DNA from: Peteryoungia aggregata LMG 23059 | GTDB lineage: Bacteria > Pseudomonadota > Alphaproteobacteria > Rhizobiales > Rhizobiaceae | Assembly (NCBI RefSeq): GCF_030814435.1 | Contig: NZ_JAUSUW010000012.1 | Location: 1 to 64,000, forward strand | Length of the DNA stretch: 64,000 bases | Direction: 5' to 3' | Part shown: positions 1 through 8,832 of the stretch, piece after piece | How the letters are laid out: every line of letters starts with the position of its first letter | How positions within the stretch are numbered: position 1 is the stretch's first letter | Notes under the pieces: generated by a model | Seen by the model: only the letters and a program-made list of their open reading frames with translations | What the model was told of the DNA's origin: nothing | Database searches by the model: none | Made by a program: the position numbers and the translations under genes

Positions 1-1
1 G

Positions 2-76
2 CTGGCGGCCGCTGCGCAGAACATCAAGAAGATCGCAATGGCAATGACCAAAGCCCCGAACCGAGCCTGGGCATAA
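2..76 (+). pseudogene. C-terminal fragment of a DDE transposase (window-edge partial)
   Basis: The frame open from base 2 ends at TAA (74-76) and encodes a short tail with the segment AAAAQNIKKIAMA. Many IS1182/IS5-like DDE transposases end with a similar ...AAAQNLKKIA... helix, so this is probably the last 24 residues of an insertion-sequence transposase whose body lies left of the window. Two hairpins follow it. It cannot be told from here whether the element is intact. The family assignment rests on this one motif. Confidence 0.45.
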
Positions 77-150
77 GGGCACAGGTGCGATGGAGGCCAC
101 GAAAATCTACGAACAAAACACCACCTGAGCGCGCACCTTAGAAACTGGAA

Positions 151-177
151 AACCCGCCGAGGAAAAATCGGCGGGTT
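151..177. terminator. GC-rich hairpin after the transposase tail
   Basis: AACCCGCCGA (151-160) and TCGGCGGGTT (168-177) form a perfect 10-bp stem with a 7-base loop. There are A bases before it and T bases after it, so it could work on either strand. Confidence 0.6.
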
Positions 178-191
178 TGTCAGCGGTCTGA

Positions 192-214
192 CGGCGCCTC
201 AGGGGCGCCGTTTT
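192..214 (+). terminator. Rho-independent terminator
   Basis: CGGCGCC (192-198) pairs with GGCGCCG (204-210) and is followed by TTTT. The T tract on the + strand suggests it ends transcription coming from the transposase side, facing the convergent chemoreceptor gene. Confidence 0.6.
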
Positions 215-242
215 CATTCTGCGGGTGGCAGGGGCCGCCCGA

Positions 243-2336
243 TCAGGCAGCCCGGCGAGGCGCATGTGAGGAGCCGGCGGCGCGCTCGTCGATGCGGAAC
301 TGGTTGAGCAGAGCCGTGAGCGCTGCCGCTTCCTGGGCAAGGCCATGGCTGGCTGCCGTCTGCTCCTCGACCATGGCGGCGTTCTGCTGGGTGCCCTGGT
401 CCATGGTGTTGACGGCGGTGTTGATCTCCTGCAGGCCGGTCGACTGTTCGCGCGAGGCCGTAACGATGGCATTGACGTGGCCGTTGATCTCCTGAACCTC
501 ACGGACGATCACATCGAGCGCCTTGCCCGTCTCGTTGACGAGTTCGACGCCGTGCTTGACCTGGTTGCCCGACGCACTGATCAGGGTCTTGATCTCCTTC
601 GCAGCATTGGCGGAGCGCTGTGCAAGTTCGCGGACTTCCTGTGCGACGACAGCAAAACCCTTGCCGGCTTCCCCGGCACGCGCGGCTTCGACACCGGCGT
701 TCAAGGCGAGCAGGTTGGTCTGGAAAGCGATTTCATCGATCACGCCGATGATATTGGAAATCTCGCCCGAGGACTTCTCGATGCCCTGCATGGCACCGAC
801 AGCTCTCTCGACGATTTCGCCGGACTTTTCCGCACCCGCACGGGCGCGGGTCACCAGCTGGCCGACTTCCTCGGCGCGGCGGGCGCTGTCCTTGACGGTT
901 GTGGTGATCTCTTCCAGGGCGGCTGCGGTCTCTTCGACCGAGGCTGCCTGCTGCTCGGTGCGGCGGGCAAGGTTGTCGGCCGACGAGCGGATTTCGGCAG
1001 CACCGCCGTCGATGGCGCGGGCATTGCGGCCGACGGTGGCGAGTGCATCATGCAGCTTTTCGACGGAGGCGTTGAAGTCGACGCGCAGGCGGTCGAGATC
1101 GCCGGCAAACGGGGTTTCGATGCGCGAGACGAGGTCGCCATCTGCCAGACGACCGAGACCATCGGCCAGCGAATGCACGGCGAAGGAAACCTGCTCGGCT
1201 TCGCGCGCCTTGGCGGCTTCGCGTTCGCGGCGTTCCTGTTCGGTCATGGTGCGGGTTTCATCCGCTTCGCGGGCCAGGCGGCCACGCTCGATGATGTTGT
1301 CGCGGAAGACGGCAACGGCTGCGGCCATCTGGCCGATTTCGTCCTTGCGGGCAGTGCCGGGGATCTCGGCGGAGACATCGCCGCCGGCAAGCTTGCCCAT
1401 GACGCCGGTCATGTCGACAACCGGGCGGACCACGAGACGCGACAGCAGGGCTGCCAGCACGCCGATCATGGCAACGACGCCGACGAGGGTCGCGACGGCG
1501 GCAGCCGTGCGGAACTCACCGATGCTGGCATAGGCGAGATCACGGTCGATCTGGACGCCGAGATACCAGTCGTCGCGTGGCAGGCCCTTGATCGGCAGGA
1601 AGGAGACGAGGACATTAGCGTCGGCGAAGGTGGTCTCAGTGATGCCGGAGCCGATGGTCGGCGTCTGGTTCGGGAAGGCATCCTTCAGTGTCTTGGTGAC
1701 GAGGTTGCCGTCGCGGTGGACGAGGATCGTGCCGTCCTGCTTGACGAGGAAGGCAGAGCCCTTGCCGCCCATGTCGACCGAATTGACCATGTCGACGAGG
1801 GAGGTCAGGGAGAAGTCGGACGCAGCCACGCCGTAGAGCTTGCCGTCCTTCTTCACCGGGATGGCGGCGCTGATGATCAGGTTGCCGGTCGAGGCGTCGG
1901 CGTAAGGGTCGGTCAGAACCAGCTTGTCCGCCTTGACGGCATCCTGGTACCATGGGCGCTTGCGCGGGTCGTAGCCCTCCGGCAGCGGCTGGACGGGAAC
2001 GCTGGTGAACACGCCCTGCTCGTCGCCGACATAGGTCGACATGAACTCACGGATAAGGACCGGATTGTCGAAGGCGGCGGTGATTGCAGCGGCATCCGGC
2101 GCCTTGGCGGCAGCATTGCCGGCAAGCTCGGTCAAGGCCACCCGGGCGGCAAGCCAGTTGGCGATACTCTGCGACGCCTGGAGACCGGAGCTGTCGATCT
2201 CGCTCTTGACGGCGGCACTCGTCGCGTTGTGCTGGAGGCTATCGATATAGAAAGAGAAACCGGACAGGGCGGCAACCACCACGAGGGAGGCGACCACCAG
2301 GATCTTGGTCATCAGATTGGAACTGGTCTTCACGGG
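243..2336 (-). CDS. Methyl-accepting chemotaxis protein with dCache sensor
   Basis: A transmembrane chemoreceptor that senses a periplasmic ligand and controls the CheA kinase. One membrane segment near residues 8-30 is followed by a periplasmic double-Cache domain (about 35-270, with the motif KRPWYQDA typical of dCache_1). A second membrane segment, a HAMP domain and a long signalling coiled coil follow. The hairpin tip contains the hallmark [21 protein letters not shown]. The reading frame runs up to 2390. The GTG at 2336 is preferred because AGGA lies about 10 bases upstream and a short basic N-terminus before the first membrane helix is usual; ATG at 2312 is the alternative. It lacks a C-terminal CheR-docking pentapeptide. 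A CtrA-type box lies about 125 bp upstream. Confidence 0.9.
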   Translation of the reverse strand, partial: PVKTSSNLMTKILVVASLVVVAALSGFSFYIDSLQHNATSAAVKSEIDSSGLQASQSIANWLAARVALTELAGNAAAKAPDAAAITAAFDNPVLIREFMSTYVGDEQGVFTSVPVQPLPEGYDPRKRPWYQDAVKADKLVLTDPYADASTGNLIISAAIPVKKDGKLYGVAASDFSLTSLVDMVNSVDMGGKGSAFLVKQDGTILVHRDGNLVTKTLKDAFPNQTPTIGSGITETTFADANVLVSFLPIKGLPRDDWYLGVQIDRDLAYASIGEFRTAAAVATLVGVVAMIGVLAALLSRLVVRPVVDMTGVMGKLAGGDVSAEIPGTARKDEIGQMAAAVAVFRDNIIERGRLAREADETRTMTEQERREREAAKAREAEQVSFAVHSLADGLGRLADGDLVSRIETPFAGDLDRLRVDFNASVEKLHDALATVGRNARAIDGGAAEIRSSADNLARRTEQQAASVEETAAALEEITTTVKDSARRAEEVGQLVTRARAGAEKSGEIVERAVGAMQGIEKSSGEISNIIGVIDEIAFQTNLLALNAGVEAARAGEAGKGFAVVAQEVRELAQRSANAAKEIKTLISASGNQVKHGVELVNETGKALDVIVREVQEINGHVNAIVTASREQSTGLQEINTAVNTMDQGTQQNAAMVEEQTAASHGLAQEAAALTALLNQFRIDERAAGSSHAPRRAA

Positions 2337-2461
2337 TACGGTCCTGCAAAAACTCTCCGCGCCACGTCGGCGCGAGGGGTCACGGGGCATTGTGTGATCA
2401 CGGCACCATCATGGTGCGGAAGCGGCAAATTTGCCGCCCCCTCACAGATACTCCGCAGGAT

Positions 2462-2476
2462 TTAACGGGCACTTAA
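2462..2476 (-). promoter_or_regulatory. CtrA-type box upstream of chemoreceptor gene
   Basis: TTAA-CGGGCAC-TTAA is an exact TTAA-N7-TTAA, the full binding site of the alphaproteobacterial cell-cycle regulator CtrA. It lies in the only promoter region available to the minus-strand chemoreceptor. CtrA control of motility and chemotaxis genes is established in rhizobia and Caulobacter; control of this gene is inferred. Confidence 0.55.
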
Positions 2477-2521
2477 GCGAAACCTGAAAAATAAGTAGGC
2501 CTCACATACGGCCTGATCGTC

Positions 2522-3283
2522 TTATCCGCGGCCCTTCATGAAGGCCTCGAAGGCGGCGCGGGCTTCGGCGCTCTTCAGCTGGGCGACGAAGTGGACGAGT
2601 TCTTCCTGCATGCGGGCACGGACCTCGTCGGCGCTGCCCTTGACCAGGGCACGGGCGATCTTCATCGCCGCCGGCGGCTTGGACGCGAGCGAGGATGCGA
2701 TCTTCAGGGTCTCAGTCTCCACCTGATCGGGCGCGACGACCTTCCAGATCAAACCGGCCTCGCGGGCCTGCTCAGCAGAGAAGCCTTCGCTGGCGGCGAG
2801 CATGGCAAAGGCGCGCTGGTGACCCATGATGCGAGGGGCAATCAGGCTGGAGGCGGCTTCCGGGACAAGCGCCAGGTCGACGAAGGGGGTCTTGAACAGG
2901 CTGCGGTCGGAGGCGACGGTCAGGTCGCAATGCATGTGGAGCGTCGTGCCGATGCCTATCGCCAGACCATCGACGCCTGACACAAGCGGCTTGGTGACTT
3001 CGGTCAGCGCGCGCAGGAGGCCGAAGGCGGCGGGTTCGCCGACAGCGCCGGCCATGGCGAAGCCTAAGAAATCGGCCATGTCATTGCCGGCGGAGAAACA
3101 GCCCTCGGTGCCGAGGAAGACGATGGCGCGGATGCTGTCATCTTGCTCGCCCTCCAGCAGGCCAGCCGTCAGCTTCTGGTACATGGCCTGCGTGATGGCG
3201 TTCTTCTTGTCCGGGCGGTTGAAGCGCAGGACGAGGACGCCGGGATGGGTTTCTGGGCGGGTGATCTCAATGTGGTCGGTCAT
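2522..3283 (-). CDS. Enoyl-CoA hydratase/isomerase (crotonase family)
   Basis: A soluble crotonase-fold enzyme of about 253 residues, starting at MTDHIEITRP; an in-frame ATG 15 bp upstream is less likely. The oxyanion-hole motif FSAGND is present near residue 65. The segment LVPEAASS carries an acidic residue at the position typical of delta3,delta2-enoyl-CoA isomerases (VPEGCSS in those proteins), so isomerisation is as likely as hydration. It lies downstream of an acyl-CoA dehydrogenase on the same strand, separated by about 245 bp of palindromic repeats. The pair therefore probably works on the same acyl-CoA beta-oxidation-type route. Substrate unknown. Confidence 0.85.
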   Translation of the reverse strand: MTDHIEITRPETHPGVLVLRFNRPDKKNAITQAMYQKLTAGLLEGEQDDSIRAIVFLGTEGCFSAGNDMADFLGFAMAGAVGEPAAFGLLRALTEVTKPLVSGVDGLAIGIGTTLHMHCDLTVASDRSLFKTPFVDLALVPEAASSLIAPRIMGHQRAFAMLAASEGFSAEQAREAGLIWKVVAPDQVETETLKIASSLASKPPAAMKIARALVKGSADEVRARMQEELVHFVAQLKSAEARAAFEAFMKGRG

Positions 3284-3317
3284 TCTTTTCCCCTTCAATT
3301 CTATCCGTCTGCGAAAG

Positions 3318-3449
3318 GCCCCTCACCCCGCCTCCGCTTCGCTCGGCGCTCCCTCTCCCCGTAAACGGGGCGAGGGGGACCGAAGGCGCTGCGGCCTTCG
3401 CCCTTCTCCCCGCTTGCGGGGAGAAGGTGCCGGCAGGCGGATGAGGGGC
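3318..3449. repeat. Rhizobial intergenic palindromic repeat, element A
   Basis: The element is bounded by GCCCCTCA (3318-3325) and its inverse TGAGGGGC (3442-3449). Inside are further hairpins, including CTCCCCG..CGGGGAG type stems near 3353-3367 and 3405-3425. This is the architecture of the mosaic palindromic elements common between rhizobial genes. It lies between the enoyl-CoA hydratase and acyl-CoA dehydrogenase genes. Confidence 0.7.
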
Positions 3450-3472
3450 AATAATGACCGGTTGAAGGATCA

Positions 3473-3523
3473 GTCACCCCCACCCGCCGCTTTGCGGCGA
3501 CCTCCCCCCTCAAGGGGGAGGTG
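3473..3523. repeat. Palindromic repeat, element B (copy also inside glyS)
   Basis: Begins GTCACCCCCACCC, has a GCCGC-ttt-GCGGC hairpin, then ACCTCCCCCCTCAAGGGGGAGGT. By eye it is nearly identical to 54802-54853, which lies inside the glyS coding sequence. It ends 6 bp past the stop codon of the acyl-CoA dehydrogenase gene, where its stem may also act as a 3' hairpin. Confidence 0.75.
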
Positions 3524-3528
3524 GAGCG

Positions 3529-5307
3529 TCAAGCAAACAGCGCGCGTGCCGCTTCCAGGCTCGCTGCGCCATTGACGACGCGATCCTTCAGCGCAGCGGT
3601 CTCGGCGATCAGGTTTTCGGCGGCGAAGCGGCAGAGCGCCAGGCGGTTGTCGCGGCCATGGTCCTCGTCGGCAAGGGCGCCCTTGGCGAGGTAGACACCG
3701 GTCAAGGCGAGGCCGAAGAGGCGCTGGTAGGGCGTGGCGCCTGCGAGCGCTGCAGACGCGTTGCCAGCGGCGAGCTGCGAGAGCAGCCATTCGGTGGTGT
3801 CTTCGAGATCCGACAGGCTCGCGTCGAGGCGGGCGGCGGTCTCGCCAAAACCTTCGAGATTGGAGGCGCGCACGGCATTCACTACCTGCTTCAGCTCGGT
3901 GATGTAGCCCCTGATATGGTTGCCGTTCGACAGCGGCAGCTTGCGTGTGACGAGGTCGGCGGCCTGGATGCCGTTGGTGCCCTCATAGATCGGGGCAATG
4001 CGGCTGTCGCGCCAGTAGCGGGCGGCACCCGTTTCCTCGATGAAGCCCATGCCGCCATGGGTCTGGATGCCGAGCGAGGCGACATCGACGCCGGCATCGG
4101 TGGCGAAGGACTTGGCGATCGGAGTGAGCAAGGCTGCGCGCTCGGCCCAGTGGCGGGCCTCATCGCCATCCGCGTGGTGGCTCATGTCGGTTGCGTGGGC
4201 GCAGACATAGCAGATGGCGCGGGAGCCTTGGGTCAGCGCCTTCATCGTCACCAGCATGCGGGCGACGTCGGGATGCTCGATGATCGGCGACATGCCGGAG
4301 CCGGTCCAGCCGGGAGCCTTCCCTTGCGTGCGGTCCTTGGCATATTGCACGGCCTTCTGGGTGGCGGCCTCGCAGATGGCAACGCCCTGCATGCCGACGG
4401 CGAGGCGGGCGTTGTTCATCATCGTAAACATGCAGGCGAGGCCCTTGTTCTCCTCGCCGATCAACCAGCCGATCGCACCGGCTTCGTCGCCATATTTTCC
4501 ATCGCCATAGATCATGGTGCAGGTCGGCGAGCCGTGGATGCCGAGCTTGTGCTCCAGCGAATGGCAGTGGAGGTCGTTGCGGGCGCCGATCGAGCCGTCG
4601 TCGTTGACGAGGTATTTGGGCACGAGGAAGAGCGAGATACCGCGGGTGCCGGCGGGTGCATCGGGAAGACGCGCGAGAACGAGATGGATAATGTTCTCGG
4701 TGATCTCGTGTTCGCCCCAGGTGATGTAGATCTTCTGGCCGAAGATGCGGTAGGTGCCGTCAGCGCGGCGCTCGGCGCGGGACTTCATCACGCCGAGATC
4801 GGAGCCGGCATGCGGCTCGGTGAGGTTCATGGTGCCGGTCCATTCGCCGGAGACCATCTTGGGCAGGTACTTTGCCTTCAGGTCGTCCGAGCCGTGGGCG
4901 GTGACGGCATCGACGGCGCCCATGGTGAGCGTCGGCCCAAGCGCGAAGCCCATGGAGCCGGAATTCCACATTTCGAGGGCCGCGACATTCAGCATATGGG
5001 GAAGCCCCTGTCCGCCGAAGTCTTCAGATGCGGTCAGTGAGTTCCAGCCGCCTTCGGCCCAGGCGCGGTAGAGATTGTCCCAGCCATCGGGCACGATGAC
5101 CTTGCCGTCGACCAAACGTGCACCCTGCTTGTCGCCGATTTCGGCGAGCGGGGCGACTTCGTCACTGGCAAAACGGCCGGCTTCCAAGAGGATGGCGTCG
5201 ACCAGATCGTCGCTCAAGTCGCCGAGCTTGCCGTCTTCGATGGCCTTGGTGAGGCCTGCAACGTGCTTCAGGGTGAACGCGATCTCTTCTACGGGCGCCT
5301 TGTACAT
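3529..5307 (-). CDS. Large acyl-CoA dehydrogenase (DmdC-like size class)
   Basis: An FAD-dependent enzyme that desaturates an acyl-CoA at C2-C3, passing electrons to ETF. The 592-residue chain is longer than ordinary (about 380-residue) acyl-CoA dehydrogenases and carries a C-terminal extension. Conserved parts include MNLTEPHAGSDLG (FAD/acyl-binding region), KIYITWGEHE, and QTHGGMGFIEE followed by YEGTNGIQA near residue 440. Start: MYKAPVEE at 5307; an upstream in-frame ATG at 5322 overlaps the likely ribosome site. This size class includes DmdC (methylthiopropionyl-CoA dehydrogenase) as well as fatty-acyl enzymes, so the substrate is not settled. A LiuR-like box lies about 90 bp upstream. 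Confidence 0.88.
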   Translation of the reverse strand: MYKAPVEEIAFTLKHVAGLTKAIEDGKLGDLSDDLVDAILLEAGRFASDEVAPLAEIGDKQGARLVDGKVIVPDGWDNLYRAWAEGGWNSLTASEDFGGQGLPHMLNVAALEMWNSGSMGFALGPTLTMGAVDAVTAHGSDDLKAKYLPKMVSGEWTGTMNLTEPHAGSDLGVMKSRAERRADGTYRIFGQKIYITWGEHEITENIIHLVLARLPDAPAGTRGISLFLVPKYLVNDDGSIGARNDLHCHSLEHKLGIHGSPTCTMIYGDGKYGDEAGAIGWLIGEENKGLACMFTMMNNARLAVGMQGVAICEAATQKAVQYAKDRTQGKAPGWTGSGMSPIIEHPDVARMLVTMKALTQGSRAICYVCAHATDMSHHADGDEARHWAERAALLTPIAKSFATDAGVDVASLGIQTHGGMGFIEETGAARYWRDSRIAPIYEGTNGIQAADLVTRKLPLSNGNHIRGYITELKQVVNAVRASNLEGFGETAARLDASLSDLEDTTEWLLSQLAAGNASAALAGATPYQRLFGLALTGVYLAKGALADEDHGRDNRLALCRFAAENLIAETAALKDRVVNGAASLEAARALFA

Positions 5308-5395
5308 GACGTGCTCCTCCATCTGGCGTATGCTTCATGCCACGCCCAGACTCCCACCCAGGAGGCGCGGCTTATTCTCACTTCTGGCTAATTGA

Positions 5396-5414
5396 TTTTT
5401 ACGTAAACGTCAAA
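5396..5414 (-). promoter_or_regulatory. LiuR-like operator upstream of acyl-CoA dehydrogenase
   Basis: TTTTTACGTAAACGTCAAA contains ACGT-nn-ACGT inside an imperfect inverted repeat. It resembles sites reported for LiuR, a MerR-family regulator of branched-chain amino-acid and fatty-acid degradation in proteobacteria. It lies about 90 bp before the acyl-CoA dehydrogenase start. The rest of 5323-5710 holds no credible gene; two ORFs of 83 and 97 codons there have no family features. Confidence 0.4.
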
Positions 5415-5643
5415 TCTTTTGCATGCGACAGGAAGCCTCGTTCCCGGTGCCATGAAGGTGAAAGTCGAGGTGACGATTGCCGCCGAAACAAAGATGCGTG
5501 AGCGGTCGGACGCCTCGCTTCCGGAGAGAACGGCAGTCTTCGGATCAAAGCCAAGATGCGCCAATGACTTAAAACGGCGACCGGCTGGGCCTTCGCCGGA
5601 ATGCCTAAATCAGCGCCTTCACAACTATCGGACTGCCCCGATT

Positions 5644-5661
5644 TCGTCACATCCCTGTTAT
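5644..5661 (+). promoter_or_regulatory. Possible Pho box before phoX-like gene
   Basis: TCGTCAC-ATCC-CTGTTAT is a tandem of two 7-mers with 4-bp spacing, matching the PhoB site pattern CTGTCAT-N4-CTGTCAT at 5 and 6 of 7 positions. It lies 50 bp upstream of a PhoX-family phosphatase, the expected place for a phosphate-starvation site. Confidence 0.4.
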
Positions 5662-5710
5662 CAGGCCTGACTAGTCGAAGGTTGGACTTCAACCAAAAGG
5701 AGGCTCAGCC

Positions 5711-7621
5711 ATGACCGACACCAATACCAATCATCTCTCCTGGGACGAGTGGGACGAGCTGCATAATCCGCCGCCGGCCGTGACCGACTTCGACCGCGTC
5801 GTCGAACGCGCGATCTCGCGTCGCGGTTTCCTCGGCGTGTTGGCCATGGGTTCGGCTGCCGTTGCCATGGGCTCCGTCGGCAATCTGATGAGCTCGACCT
5901 CCGCCCAGGCCCAGGAAGCAGCCTCGCGCTTCGCCTTCAAGCCGATCGACATTGCGACCGACAACACCATCCATGTGCCGGAAGGCTACAACTGGAAGCC
6001 CCTCGCCCGTTGGGGTGAGGCCCTGTTCTCCTCGTCTTCCGACATCGATCCGATGAAGGGTGTGTCGCTGGAGAATTCCGACAAGGTCTTCGGTGAGAAC
6101 ACCGACGGCATGGAGCTCTTCGTCATCGGCGGCGCCCAGGTGATCGCGGTCAACCACGAATACGTCAACAACGAAATCAACCTGCCGCACGCGCCGGAAG
6201 GCATGCCGCAGTCGCTCGACGACGTGAAGATCCTGCAGAACATGCAGGGCGTCACCGTCATGGAAGTGGCTGAAGGCGAAAACGGCTGGGCAATCGTCGT
6301 CGACAGCAAGTTCAACCGCCGCATCCACCACAACACGCCGATGAAGCTTTCGGGTCCGGCTGCCGGCTCGGAGCTCGTCAAGACGGCTGCCGATCCCGGC
6401 GGTGTCGACTGTCTCGGGACCTTCAACAACTGCGGCGCCGGCAAGACGCCTTGGGGCACCTACCTCACCTGCGAAGAAAATTTCAACGGCTACTTCGGTT
6501 CCACCAATGCCGAATTCGAAATGCCTGCGGACTACAAGCGCTACGGCATCGTCGCCGAGACGCGCTATGCTTATGAGAAATTCGACGAACGCTTCGACGT
6601 TTCGAAGAACCCGAACGAGCCACGCCGCGCCGGTTACGTGGTAGAGATCGATCCGTCGGATGCGTCCTCGACCCCAATCAAGCGCACCGCACTCGGCCGC
6701 ATCAAGCATGAAAACGCCGCCGTTGTCGTGGCCCGGGACGGTCGTGTGGTCGTCTATATGGGTGACGACGAGCGTGGCGAGTTCCTCTACAAGTTCGTCT
6801 CCAACGGTATCTATGTGCCGGGTGGCGACACCTCGAAGCTGCTTGACGAAGGCATGCTCTACGTCGCCAAGTTCTCCGACGAAGGTACCGGCGAGTGGCT
6901 GGCTCTCACCGAAGAGACAACCGGCATGAAGGCCGACGAGATCGCCGTGTTCACCCGCCAGGCTGCTTCCAAGGTTGGTGCCACCACCATGGACCGTCCG
7001 GAATGGGTTGCGGTCAATCCGGTTGCGGTCGAAGCCTATTGCTGCCTCACCAACAACAGCCGTCGCGGCGAAGTCAAGGACGGCAAGCTGCGCACCAATG
7101 CCGGCGGCGACGAGATGGCCGTCAACGCGGCCAATCCGCGTGAGAAGAACGAATACGGCCAGATCGTCCGCTGGTATCCGGCCAATGACGACCACACGGA
7201 TTCCGCCTTCAGCTGGGATCTCTTCGCCATGGCCGGCAATCCGGCCGTGCACAAGGACGGCGCCTATGCCGGCTCGTCGAACATCAACGAAGGCAACATG
7301 TTCAACTCGCCTGACGGCATGATGTTCGATTCGACCGGTCTCGTCTGGATCCAGACCGACGGCGAAGACTCAAACGAAGGCGAGTTCGCGGGCCAGGGCA
7401 ACAACCAGATGCTCGCCGGCGACCCGGTTACCGGCCGCATCGAGCGCTTCATGACCGGCCCGAAGGGTTCGGAAGTCACCGGCCTCACCTGGTCGGCCGA
7501 CAAGCGCACCATGTTTGCCGGCATTCAGCATCCCGACGCGCCCTTCCCTGACGGAGAAGGCAAGCTGCCGCGCTCGACGATCGTGGCGATCAAGCGCGAC
7601 GACAACGCTCTGGTGGGCTGA
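5711..7621 (+). CDS. PhoX-family (DUF839) exported phosphatase
   Basis: A 636-residue protein of the PhoX/DUF839 family, calcium- and iron-dependent phosphomonoesterases that release phosphate outside the cytoplasm. A twin-arginine signal is visible: SRRGFLG at residues 36-42, a hydrophobic stretch, then a cleavage-like AQAQ near residue 67. Family features include CLGTFNNCGAGKTPWGTYLTCEEN split over residues about 232-257, HENAAVV and the late segment TGLVWIQTDGE. The ribosome site AAAAGGAGG stands 9 bp before ATG. The gene stands alone, with a possible Pho box upstream and a shared terminator downstream. Substrate specificity within the family cannot be read from sequence. Confidence 0.85.
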   Translation: MTDTNTNHLSWDEWDELHNPPPAVTDFDRVVERAISRRGFLGVLAMGSAAVAMGSVGNLMSSTSAQAQEAASRFAFKPIDIATDNTIHVPEGYNWKPLARWGEALFSSSSDIDPMKGVSLENSDKVFGENTDGMELFVIGGAQVIAVNHEYVNNEINLPHAPEGMPQSLDDVKILQNMQGVTVMEVAEGENGWAIVVDSKFNRRIHHNTPMKLSGPAAGSELVKTAADPGGVDCLGTFNNCGAGKTPWGTYLTCEENFNGYFGSTNAEFEMPADYKRYGIVAETRYAYEKFDERFDVSKNPNEPRRAGYVVEIDPSDASSTPIKRTALGRIKHENAAVVVARDGRVVVYMGDDERGEFLYKFVSNGIYVPGGDTSKLLDEGMLYVAKFSDEGTGEWLALTEETTGMKADEIAVFTRQAASKVGATTMDRPEWVAVNPVAVEAYCCLTNNSRRGEVKDGKLRTNAGGDEMAVNAANPREKNEYGQIVRWYPANDDHTDSAFSWDLFAMAGNPAVHKDGAYAGSSNINEGNMFNSPDGMMFDSTGLVWIQTDGEDSNEGEFAGQGNNQMLAGDPVTGRIERFMTGPKGSEVTGLTWSADKRTMFAGIQHPDAPFPDGEGKLPRSTIVAIKRDDNALVG

Positions 7622-7674
7622 CGGTTCGGTCGGCAGGGCGGATGCGATCTGCCCTGCCCTCCACCCAAACGAAG

Positions 7675-7707
7675 AAGGCCGCCGACCGGGATACCGGCGG
7701 CGGCCTT
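7675..7707. terminator. Bidirectional terminator between phoX-like and minE
   Basis: AAGGCCGCCG (7675-7684) and CGGCGGCCTT (7698-7707) make a perfect 10-bp stem, with AA before and TTTCT after. It sits between two convergent genes and can serve both. Confidence 0.8.
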
Positions 7708-7730
7708 TCTCATTTGTGAGGCCTGGTCGA

Positions 7731-7991
7731 TCAGGCCGCGAGGCGCTGGGCGTTGCGCGGGATCTCGACGTCGATCTCAAGGATCGAGACGTCTTCGTCG
7801 CGGTCCATCTTGATCTGCACCTTGTCGCGGTCGAATTCGACATGCTTGGCGATCACGGCGAGAATTTCCTCGCGCAGGATGGCCACCAGATCGCTTTCAA
7901 GCGAGGCGCGCTCATGGGCGAGCAGAACCTGCAGGCGTTCCCGTGCCATCGGTGCGGACCGCTGCTTGCGGAACAGAGAGAAAATGCTCAT
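7731..7991 (-). CDS. minE: Cell division topological specificity factor MinE
   Basis: MinE (86 residues) binds membrane-attached MinD, stimulates its ATPase and drives the Min oscillation that keeps the Z ring at mid-cell. The N-terminal [10 protein letters not shown] amphipathic membrane-targeting segment, the helix [13 protein letters not shown] that contacts MinD, and the C-terminal topological-specificity fold with the end LEIDVEIP are all visible. The length is typical. Its ATG overlaps the minD stop codon by 4 bp, so the two are translationally coupled. It is the last gene of the minCDE operon. Confidence 0.97.
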   Translation of the reverse strand: MSIFSLFRKQRSAPMARERLQVLLAHERASLESDLVAILREEILAVIAKHVEFDRDKVQIKMDRDEDVSILEIDVEIPRNAQRLAA

Positions 7992-8803
7992 GCGGCCCTC
8001 CGCGCGAAGATCTTGTCGAGGAAGCCGCGCTTCTCGCCAGGAATGGTGATCGGAACGTTTTCGCCGGCCAGACGACGGGCGGCGTCGAAATAGGCCATGG
8101 CAGGTGCGCTGCGGGCGTCGGCGAGCGTGACCGGCGCGCCGATGTTGGAGGCACGCAGCACGTCCATGCTTTCCGGGATGATGCCCAGCAGCGGGATCGA
8201 CAGGATCTCGAGCACGTCATCGACCTTCAGCATGTCGCCACGCTGGGCGCGAACGGCGTCGTAGCGGGTGAGCAGGAGATGCTTTTCCATGCGCTCGCCG
8301 CGCTCGGCCTTGAGCGTCTTGGAATCGAGCAGACCGATGATGCGATCAGAATCGCGGACCGAGGAGACTTCCGGATTGGTGACGACAACGGCCATATCGG
8401 CATGGCGCATCGCAAGCGTTGCACCGCGTTCGATGCCGGCCGGGCTGTCGCAGATGATCCAGTCGAAATACTTCTTCAGCTCGTTGATGACCTGTTCGAC
8501 GCCTTCGGCGGTCAGGTTGTCCTTGTCGCGGGTCTGTGAGGCGGGCAGCAGGAACAAGGTTTCCAGCCGCTTGTCGCGGATCAGCGCCTGCGGCAGCTTG
8601 GCATCGCCCTGGATGACATTGACGAGATCGTAGACGACGCGGCGCTCGGCGCCCATCACCAGATCGAGATTGCGAAGGCCGACGTCAAAATCGACGACGA
8701 CGACTTTTTCATTGCGCTGTGCCAGCGCTGCACCGAGAGCGGCCGTCGAGGTCGTCTTGCCGACCCCGCCCTTGCCGGATGTCACGACTATCACCTTGCC
8801 CAT
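7988..8803 (-). CDS. minD: Septum site-determining ATPase MinD
   Basis: A ParA/MRP-family ATPase of 271 residues that dimerises on the membrane with ATP, recruits MinC and is released by MinE. The deviant Walker A motif GKGGVGKTT lies at residues 10-18, followed by [12 protein letters not shown] and the [10 protein letters not shown] switch. A basic C-terminal helix ([13 protein letters not shown]) fits the membrane-targeting sequence. Start [10 protein letters not shown] is chosen over in-frame upstream codons because the family begins there. It overlaps minE by 4 bp and lies 29 bp after minC. Confidence 0.97.
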   Translation of the reverse strand: MGKVIVVTSGKGGVGKTTSTAALGAALAQRNEKVVVVDFDVGLRNLDLVMGAERRVVYDLVNVIQGDAKLPQALIRDKRLETLFLLPASQTRDKDNLTAEGVEQVINELKKYFDWIICDSPAGIERGATLAMRHADMAVVVTNPEVSSVRDSDRIIGLLDSKTLKAERGERMEKHLLLTRYDAVRAQRGDMLKVDDVLEILSIPLLGIIPESMDVLRASNIGAPVTLADARSAPAMAYFDAARRLAGENVPITIPGEKRGFLDKIFARRAA

Positions 8804-8832
8804 GTGGTTCTCCTGTCTGTCCCCGCTCAAGT

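Noticed and set aside
345..2465. A 706-codon plus-strand frame across the first chemoreceptor
   Set aside because: It is antisense to a clear chemoreceptor and shows no family features; long shadow frames are common in GC-rich coding DNA.
5399..5692. Two small frames on opposite strands in the acyl-CoA dehydrogenase/phoX gap
   Set aside because: No ribosome site, no recognisable fold, and both run through the likely regulatory boxes.
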